Shown here: positions 6,184 through 10,864 of the stretch, in pieces
Numbering within the stretch: position 1 is the stretch's first letter
How the letters are laid out: every line of letters starts with the position of its first letter
Source: Fidelibacterota bacterium
GTDB taxonomy: Bacteria; Fidelibacterota; Marinisomatia; Marinisomatales; TCS55
Length of the DNA stretch: 10,864 nucleotides
Reading direction: 5' to 3'
Assembly (NCBI GenBank): GCA_002701785.1
Contig: NZXC01000035.1
Span: forward strand, 1 to 10,864
The notes under the pieces: generated by a model
Database searches by the model: none
Told to the model about the DNA's origin: nothing
What the model saw: only the letters and a program-made list of their open reading frames with translations
Program-made: the position numbers and the translations under genes

Positions 6184-6738
6184 TTAAAAGGAACTTTGAC
6201 CCTGAGGATTCCACTTTTTTAGATCTTCAGAATAATAATGATGCCCATCTGCAGTAATAGCGACATAGAATGTTCTTTCACCTTCTGTACCTTCAAGAAC
6301 ATTTAATGCAACAAAATCTGAACGATCAGCAATCTGTGTTTGAAATTTAAACTTGCTACCGATTGAAATTGGGCTCGGATTTTTCATAAATAATATTTTT
6401 CCATTTGTTGTTAATGCAGCAAAACCAAGAACTGGAGGTGCAATACCTTCTTTATAGGATATTAATGAACATATTTTTTCTTTTTTATCCATTGAAGCAT
6501 CAAGTAACTCTAATTTTTGTTTCAAATTATTAAGTACTTCTGAACTAACTGATTTCCCTGGTTCCCCTTTGGGTCCTGGAGGACCTTGCAAACCTGATTC
6601 ACCTTTAGACCCTTCAGTTCCTTCTTGACCCTTTGGACCAATAGGCCCCTGTAGGCCTTCAGGTCCAGGAATAGCCTTTGGGGTGCATCCAACAGCCACA
6701 ATTAATACACAAAAGAAAATCGAAAAATATCTATTCAT
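6184..6738 (-). CDS. Collagen-like repeat lipoprotein
   Basis: The 184-residue product starts with a lipoprotein signal (hydrophobic 5-17, lipobox AVGC, Cys18). Residues 25-63 are 13 uninterrupted Gly-X-Y triplets, including GPP, GPK (three times) and GEP, the classic composition of a collagen triple helix. A short helical segment (about 64-88) could register or trimerise the chains. The C-terminal 90 residues ([19 protein letters not shown] to the end) look like a small beta-rich globular domain that I do not recognise, ending in [18 protein letters not shown]. Bacterial collagen-like proteins form surface stalks or adhesive trimers; here the lipid anchor would place the stalk on a membrane. 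The start overlaps the upstream stop as TAATG, with GGTGG as ribosome site, so it is coupled to the PycTM-like gene, and a strong terminator follows. Confidence 0.85.
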   Translation of the reverse strand: MNRYFSIFFCVLIVAVGCTPKAIPGPEGLQGPIGPKGQEGTEGSKGESGLQGPPGPKGEPGKSVSSEVLNNLKQKLELLDASMDKKEKICSLISYKEGIAPPVLGFAALTTNGKILFMKNPSPISIGSKFKFQTQIADRSDFVALNVLEGTEGERTFYVAITADGHHYYSEDLKKWNPQGQSSF

Positions 6739-7274
6739 TATCCACCAAATAGAAACGGTAAAGATCTTGTATACGCTACAGACATTACGATTAATAACTC
6801 AGATATAATAGCTACTGCAAAGAAACGTATTGCCGTTTGCATATGTCCATGTTTGTAATCATTGATGGAAGCAACTGAATACACTTGATTCGCAAACATC
6901 GTATAGGCCCTATTTTCGTCATCCATAATTTTTCGTAAATATTTCCCATATTTTGAGGCACTATTAAAACTTACAATCCCTTTAAAATAAGTAGGGTTTG
7001 TTTCAGGTAAATCATCCTGTTTCTCTCTTCGCTTAATTCTAGGATTTATCACCATAATTAATTGGATAAGCGCCACAAGCGCCGCAACTAGATAGAGTAT
7101 AAGCATGATAAAGTTAAACCAGTTTATTTGTATTTTAGGAAAATGCACTAAAAAGAAAACCATAAACACACCCATCAAGGAAAGCATGGTAAATGCTTTT
7201 TGATCTGTTCTCATAATAATTTGCTGCTCACTATCTAGTACTTTAAATAATGATAAATAATGGTCATCTTTCAT
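6738..7274 (-). CDS. DUF5706/PycTM-like membrane protein
   Basis: This 178-residue protein has two membrane segments near the N-terminus (about 27-45 and 54-76), a cytosolic middle part and a C-terminal membrane segment (about 149-170). [12 protein letters not shown] (24-35) and [21 protein letters not shown] (128-148), the second before the last helix, match the pattern I know for the Pycsar effector membrane domain (PycTM, DUF5706), in which a D-x-KA motif opens the first helix and a Q-x-Y..S....K motif precedes the last. In Pycsar phage defence, such proteins respond to cCMP or cUMP and damage the membrane. No cyclase gene lies in the window, and the coupled partner is a collagen-like lipoprotein, so a housekeeping or envelope role is at least as likely. 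Start: ATG at 7274, with a weak AGGA upstream. Confidence 0.7.
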   Translation of the reverse strand: MKDDHYLSLFKVLDSEQQIIMRTDQKAFTMLSLMGVFMVFFLVHFPKIQINWFNFIMLILYLVAALVALIQLIMVINPRIKRREKQDDLPETNPTYFKGIVSFNSASKYGKYLRKIMDDENRAYTMFANQVYSVASINDYKHGHMQTAIRFFAVAIISELLIVMSVAYTRSLPFLFGG

Positions 7275-7319
7275 ATTTTTTTGAATCCTGTATTTATTTT
7301 TTCCAAGTTATCTAATTGA

Positions 7320-7342
7320 AATGGCATATCCTAAATACCATT
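7320..7342 (-). other. Stem-loop at the end of the M1 peptidase gene
   Basis: AATGGTAT pairs with ATGCCATT (one G-U) across a 7-base loop, beginning within the stop codon of the peptidase gene. No proper T run follows directly, so it is at best a weak terminator or an mRNA 3' stabiliser between this gene and the PycTM-like gene. Confidence 0.35.
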
Positions 7343-9035
7343 AATTTATTTTTAATATATCATCTTCTTTTTTCATTATTAAATACTCCCAATCCATTAT
7401 TTGAACCGTTGCATAATCAGGAATATCTAATTCTTGCGTTACTATAGTCGGTTTTATACGTATTTCCTCTTTATTCACTAACACATTAATGGGCATCGTA
7501 AATCCATCTACAATACCACTATATCGATAAAACAATTTATTATCCGTAATATTATACTCTAAAACAGGCGGTCTGCGATCAAAAATGTATTGATTAAAAA
7601 ATGCATAAAAATCTTTTCCTGAAACACGATTAATATATTCTATAAGATCTTCCGTACAAACAATTTGCTTTGCAAACTCCTCTTGAAAACCAGAAAGAAT
7701 CCCAAAAAACATCGCATCATCATCTAATACATTCCGTAACGTATGTAAAATCCAGGCCCCTTTGTTATATGCATCCTCAAATCCCCAATAATATTCATCT
7801 CTTGGACCGACAATTGCCCGACGATTTGCAATCCCTTTTCTTTTTTCTAATAAATAATGGATACTCATTGGATACCCCAATCTATCCTCGACATATAAAA
7901 CCTCCGTATACATGCCAAAACCTTCATGTAACCATACATCAGCTCCATCACAAGCAGTTATATTATTCCCCCACCATTCGTGAGCAGTTTCATGAAGAGT
8001 TATGTAATCAATGTAGCCATAAATAGACCGAACTCCGCTATCATAGGTTTTAAAATCATTCCCATATGCAATCGCTGATTGATGCTCCATTCCTAAATAA
8101 GGGGTTTCCACTAATTTATACCCATCTTCCCACCATGGGAATGGACCAAAAAACTTTTCTAATGAACGCATCATATCTCGAGCTTCTTTAAAATGTTCTC
8201 TTGCTACATCTTCATTATAATCCAATACATAATATTGAGCAGGTTGTATACCAGTTATGGAATGTATTGTATCATTAATAACTGCATAATTAGCAATATT
8301 AACTGATACGTTGTAATTATTAATGGGGTTCGATACAAACCATTTATAGGTTGTTTTTACATCTGTTTTGATGGTTTCTCGTAACTGCCCATTTGCTACA
8401 CACATTATATCACTTGGTACGGTAACATTGATAGCCATACTATCGGGCTCTTCCGTGGGATGGTCTTTATTTGGCCACCATAAACTTGCGCCATCACCTT
8501 CGCATGCGACACCAATAAAATCTCTCCCAGCTTTATCTGTTTTCCATACAAAGCCTCCATCCCAAGGGGGTTTTTTTGCTTCCATTGGCTCCCCATGATA
8601 TGTCACTCGAAATTGAAAAGAATCACTTTTATTGATTTGAGGAAAGGTAACAAATATAGCATCCTCTTCTCGCGTGTAAGGTAAGCTTTTCCCTCGAAAA
8701 TTTACTTCATCAATAATCATATTCTTTGCCAGATCAAATTGTAACTTTACAAAGTTATCCATGGCAATAGAATGAAAATCCACATATCCAGCAATTTTTC
8801 TCGTATCAATGTCAATATCGATATTCATATCATAAAAGGTTACATCATAGCATGTACGCAGTGGCGTCAATTTTCCAAGCAACAATGATCGAGGAGTTGG
8901 CTCTGGATAAGGCTCCGCAGATTCAGGTATTACCATACCACGGCGATACCCTGACATTATTTGTCGAGTAGATGAACAGCTTGTAAATACAAACAGTCCA
9001 ATTATTACAAAGAAAGTATATTTATGTAACTTCAT
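7341..9035 (-). CDS. M1-family zinc metallopeptidase, lipoprotein
   Basis: Counting from ATG 9035, this is 564 residues with a lipoprotein signal (lipobox FTSC, Cys20). The N-terminal beta domain (about 60-255) is that of M1 aminopeptidases, with VDFHSIAM and LQFDLAKNMIIDEVNF. The thermolysin-like catalytic domain carries GMEHQSAIAYG (315-325), the exopeptidase-type GxMEN box in its common GMEH form. The zinc site is HETAHEWWG (348-356) with the third ligand Glu371 in LHEGFGMYTE, and the later AYNKGAWILHTLR holds the usual transition-state tyrosine. The active site is complete, so it probably cleaves N-terminal residues from peptides in the envelope. It lacks the large C-terminal helical domain of PepN. 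A TTG one codon upstream is a poorer start. The gene begins only 17 bases after tRNA-Ala, with no promoter between them. Confidence 0.92.
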   Translation of the reverse strand: MKLHKYTFFVIIGLFVFTSCSSTRQIMSGYRRGMVIPESAEPYPEPTPRSLLLGKLTPLRTCYDVTFYDMNIDIDIDTRKIAGYVDFHSIAMDNFVKLQFDLAKNMIIDEVNFRGKSLPYTREEDAIFVTFPQINKSDSFQFRVTYHGEPMEAKKPPWDGGFVWKTDKAGRDFIGVACEGDGASLWWPNKDHPTEEPDSMAINVTVPSDIMCVANGQLRETIKTDVKTTYKWFVSNPINNYNVSVNIANYAVINDTIHSITGIQPAQYYVLDYNEDVAREHFKEARDMMRSLEKFFGPFPWWEDGYKLVETPYLGMEHQSAIAYGNDFKTYDSGVRSIYGYIDYITLHETAHEWWGNNITACDGADVWLHEGFGMYTEVLYVEDRLGYPMSIHYLLEKRKGIANRRAIVGPRDEYYWGFEDAYNKGAWILHTLRNVLDDDAMFFGILSGFQEEFAKQIVCTEDLIEYINRVSGKDFYAFFNQYIFDRRPPVLEYNITDNKLFYRYSGIVDGFTMPINVLVNKEEIRIKPTIVTQELDIPDYATVQIMDWEYLIMKKEDDILKIN

Positions 9036-9052
9036 CAAAAAAAATCAACCTG

Positions 9053-9125
9053 TGGAGCCGGACGGGATCGAACCGACGACCTCCTGAATGCCATTCAGGC
9101 GCTCTCCCAACTGAGCTACGGCCCC
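9053..9125 (-). tRNA. tRNA-Ala (anticodon GGC)
   Basis: The minus strand gives a full cloverleaf. The acceptor stem is GGGGCCG/CGGCTCC with the G3-T70 pair that identifies alanine tRNAs, the D arm is GCTC..GAGC, and the anticodon stem CCTGA/TCAGG holds the loop ATGGCAT with anticodon GGC. The T arm contains GGTTCGATCC. Position 73 is A; CCA is not encoded (next bases CAG). No terminator separates it from the M1 peptidase gene downstream. Confidence 0.97.
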
Positions 9126-9165
9126 GAAACTCTATATTACTATCTATCTTCAATAAAAGCTCGGG

Positions 9166-9193
9166 AATTTATAATTATGCTAAATAAAAACAA
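9166..9193 (-). promoter_or_regulatory. Candidate promoter of tRNA-Ala
   Basis: TATAAATT (9173-9166) followed by CCCGAG makes a -10 box with a GC-rich discriminator, as expected for stable RNA genes. The best -35 is TTGTTT (9193-9188), 16 bases upstream, with only the TTG matching. The tRNA starts 40 bases after the -10. The same TATAAATTC string precedes tRNA-Gly. Confidence 0.35.
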
Positions 9194-9206
9194 TGGGATT
9201 TGAATA

Positions 9207-9653
9207 TTAATCAAATCCGCTATCACCATAAAAAGATGTTGGCAATATCTTCACACCTACTTTTTGACCTAGCTTCATTATTAAAGGAATGATAACAAAA
9301 CTAAATGGCATAATGATGGGGATGGATAATCCAGCTATTTTTAATAGATCAGAAAATTGTTCTTTCACTTTTTTCATTTCTTCTGATGATAAACTCCCCT
9401 CTTGCTCCACATATTTTTTTAATAGTTGAGCCAGTTCTTGCGTTTCTTCTTTTTCATTCTTGATCGCCATAAATATATTGGCAAGCTTATGCTCTAAACT
9501 TTTTCTCTCTATATCATCATCATTTGAAATATTTAAATTTTCAACTGGTACAGGAAACGTTTCTATAATATGTTCTAATGGAGCTTCATCAATATGATCA
9601 ATGAGATCTTTCTCTGAAAGGTTTTCATCCATATTTAATTTATTCTTATCCAT
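9207..9653 (-). CDS. Small acidic protein with C-terminal hydrophobic segment, possibly LETM1-related
   Basis: This 148-residue protein has no signal peptide. Residues 1-50 are very acidic and probably disordered. Residues 50-105 are a charged helical, coiled-coil-like region. Residues about 108-128 (IAGLSIPIIMPFSFVIIPLI) are hydrophobic, followed by KLGQKVGVKILPTSF. The stretch from EQFSDLLKIAG through a Pro-containing hydrophobic helix to LGQKVG-x-x-ILPTSF resembles the C-terminal part of LETM1-like proteins in FCB bacteria, but this is a weak, memory-based resemblance. No ribosome site is visible before the ATG. It sits 18 bases downstream of the exported-protein gene, so the two probably share a transcript. 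I cannot assign a function. Confidence 0.65.
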   Translation of the reverse strand: MDKNKLNMDENLSEKDLIDHIDEAPLEHIIETFPVPVENLNISNDDDIERKSLEHKLANIFMAIKNEKEETQELAQLLKKYVEQEGSLSSEEMKKVKEQFSDLLKIAGLSIPIIMPFSFVIIPLIMKLGQKVGVKILPTSFYGDSGFD

Positions 9654-9671
9654 AATTTTTATATAAAATAG

Positions 9672-10601
9672 TTAATCATTAATACTGGGTCTTTTAATTC
9701 CATATTTTGCATTATAATCACGGTAATATATATTTAAAGGCTCTGGGTATCTTCTCCCTTTCCACACATAACGCAACGAATCATTCATATGGGTATTTAT
9801 AATATCTGCAGGCTGCATTTGAATATGATAAAATACTTGCTTTCCAATTCGTTTTATCTGTTTATTTGTTGGCGAATAACCAAATGTTTCCGTCATCAAA
9901 TCCCAATGTTTTGATTTTATCTTTTCAAGCATCATTACTTCAATTTTACTTTCGAGACCAGGAATATATTTTGCTTTACTTGCTAAGGTAAGCACGCTGG
10001 AAAGTCTTGGATTGTTTTTCCCCTCTAACGCCATTCGTACCGCAATCAAATTTTCAAAATCAACATCCGCATTCATAATGCTAGATACTGATTTATCCGA
10101 ATAAGGGACAAATGATCCATCCATTGTTTCTTTCAGTGCAACAAGGAATCCCTCTGCCGTTATCACACCATTGGTAAATTGAATCACCTCTTTGCTATTT
10201 GCAGATGTGGAAAAATATGTATTATCTCTTCCTACTGGAACATGACATTGAACATTAATAATTGATGGTAAAATTAATAACTGTCCTTCATTTAACTTGC
10301 TATTAGGTACTGCGATCATCACTCGACCAATACATGCATAGGTTTTCACGAGCACTTCCTCAAAATTATTTCTTCTAGATTGTACCGTGGCAGAAAATAG
10401 GATATTATCGTTTTCTATTATGGAAAATGATAATTCTATATCTTCAGTTGAAATACGAAAATATCGTAAATACCGAAATACTTCATTTTTAAACGTGTTT
10501 TTTTGTTGCAATGTAATCGTGCGCTTCATAGGTGGATCGGCGTATATATACATAAATTGCAACACTATTAAGATAAAGGAAAAACGAATTACCTTACGCA
10601 T
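9672..10601 (-). CDS. Exported protein of unknown function
   Basis: This 309-residue protein has a clear signal peptide (MRKVIRF, hydrophobic 8-20, cleavage after IYA near residue 21). It is followed by a beta-rich part (about 55-165; SIIENDNILFSATVQ, GRVMIAVPNSK) and a helical C-terminal half with many basic residues. I recognise no domain or catalytic motif. The two cysteines that remain in the mature protein (in TYACIG and NVQCHV) lie about 30 residues apart and could form a disulfide. It starts 39 bases after the sorting-domain protein and lies 18 bases before the small acidic protein, so all three may be one transcript. Codon use looks like that of its neighbours. It is a real gene by length, signal peptide and context; its role is unknown. 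Confidence 0.8.
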   Translation of the reverse strand: MRKVIRFSFILIVLQFMYIYADPPMKRTITLQQKNTFKNEVFRYLRYFRISTEDIELSFSIIENDNILFSATVQSRRNNFEEVLVKTYACIGRVMIAVPNSKLNEGQLLILPSIINVQCHVPVGRDNTYFSTSANSKEVIQFTNGVITAEGFLVALKETMDGSFVPYSDKSVSSIMNADVDFENLIAVRMALEGKNNPRLSSVLTLASKAKYIPGLESKIEVMMLEKIKSKHWDLMTETFGYSPTNKQIKRIGKQVFYHIQMQPADIINTHMNDSLRYVWKGRRYPEPLNIYYRDYNAKYGIKRPSIND

Positions 10602-10640
10602 ATGTAGAATCTAAAATGATATGTATATCGGAAATAAAGG

Positions 10641-10864
10641 TTATTTCATCAATATCATCTTGCGTGTTGCAAGAAAACTGCCAGCCGTAAACTCTGCTAG
10701 ATATACTCCAGAAGCTACCACATTACCTTGATTATTAAGTCCATCCCACACCACATAACGATTACCATAAGGCTGCTCTTCATTTACTAATACAGCGACT
10801 TCCTGACCCAACATGTTATATAACCGAATACTAACATGAGATCGAACTGGCAAAGAATAATCCA
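10641..10864 (-). CDS. C-terminal sorting domain of a secreted protein (5' part beyond the right edge)
   Basis: The frame is open at the right edge (DYSLPVRSHVSIRLYN) and ends at TAA 10641. The visible 73 residues are a complete FlgD-like/Por-type Ig-like sorting domain: V-x-I-x-LYNMLGQEVAVLVN, then WDGLNNQGNVVASGVYLAEF, ending ATRKMILMK. Such domains direct type IX-like secretion and surface attachment in FCB bacteria. The passenger domain is outside the window, so the function of the whole protein is unknown. It is the second sorting-domain protein here, alongside the nuclease-like protein. Confidence 0.85.
   Translation of the reverse strand, partial: DYSLPVRSHVSIRLYNMLGQEVAVLVNEEQPYGNRYVVWDGLNNQGNVVASGVYLAEFTAGSFLATRKMILMK

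Noticed and set aside
6738..7274. A full Pycsar or CBASS defence system
   Set aside because: Only a PycTM-like membrane protein is present; no nucleotide cyclase or cGAS-like gene lies in the window.
7670..8026. Plus-strand open frame opposite the M1 peptidase (likewise 455-817, 3208-3441, 4035-4265, 5356-5553, 8368-8598 and 10387-10614)
   Set aside because: Each lies antisense to a well-supported minus-strand gene, has no domain or ribosome site, and reads like a shadow of that gene.
8405..8596. Minus-strand frame inside the M1 peptidase gene
   Set aside because: It is in another frame of a conserved gene and its product has no recognisable features.
9036..9038. TTG as start of the M1 peptidase
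   Set aside because: The next codon is ATG and gives the same signal peptide; nothing supports the extra codon.

Overview
All genes in this AT-rich window lie on the minus strand, so transcription runs from high to low coordinates. The organism is most likely a marine FCB-group bacterium of the Marinimicrobia (SAR406) / Ignavibacteria kind. This is inference: two proteins end in C-terminal sorting domains (YPNPFNP, or KMILMK at the very end), there is a lipoprotein M1 peptidase with a GMEHQ motif, a bacterial eIF1/SUI1 protein with the VYSTNPDF N-terminus, and a CsgG-like protein beginning VAVLDFEGQGIS.

Layout in order of transcription. (1) 10864-9207: the C-terminal end of a sorting-domain protein, an exported protein of unknown function, and a small acidic protein with a C-terminal hydrophobic segment. 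(2) 9125-6184: tRNA-Ala(GGC), a lipoprotein M1 metallopeptidase starting 17 bases after it, a DUF5706/PycTM-like membrane protein, and a collagen-repeat lipoprotein, ending at a clear terminator (6124-6157). (3) 6106-2679: a secreted endonuclease/exonuclease/phosphatase-fold protein with an N-terminal CBM9/DOMON-like domain and a C-terminal sorting domain, then a SUI1/YciH protein, then a PlsC-type acyltransferase, ending at a terminator (2638-2670). (4) 2605-487: three genes joined by ATGA overlaps: a lipoprotein related to the UshA metallophosphatases, a membrane-anchored rhodanese and a MauE/DoxX-like membrane protein. (5) tRNA-Gly(GCC) with its own promoter and terminator, then the start of a CsgG-like exported protein running off the left edge.

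The main discovery is in block 4. The first gene looks truncated to a normal ORF caller (a TTG-started frame at 2368-1412), but the same frame runs upstream to an ATG at 2605 through a single UGA codon (2470-2468). Read through, it gives a 397-residue lipoprotein in which the UGA sits in a PCG-UGA-KKNPLGG motif, where relatives carry cysteine. Directly after the UGA is a 7-bp hairpin with a GGUCU loop, at the distance I recall for the E. coli fdhF SECIS. All three genes of the operon end in TGA, so UGA is not reassigned here. This is very probably an unannotated selenoprotein, encoded with a rhodanese and a membrane thiol-redox-type protein. The phosphatase metal ligands appear to be lost, so I infer an envelope redox or sulfur/selenium-transfer module, not a nucleotidase.

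A second point of note is the SUI1 gene: its conserved N-terminus has no ATG available and must start at UUG or AUU, which recalls the AUU start of infC and the poor-context start of eukaryotic eIF1.
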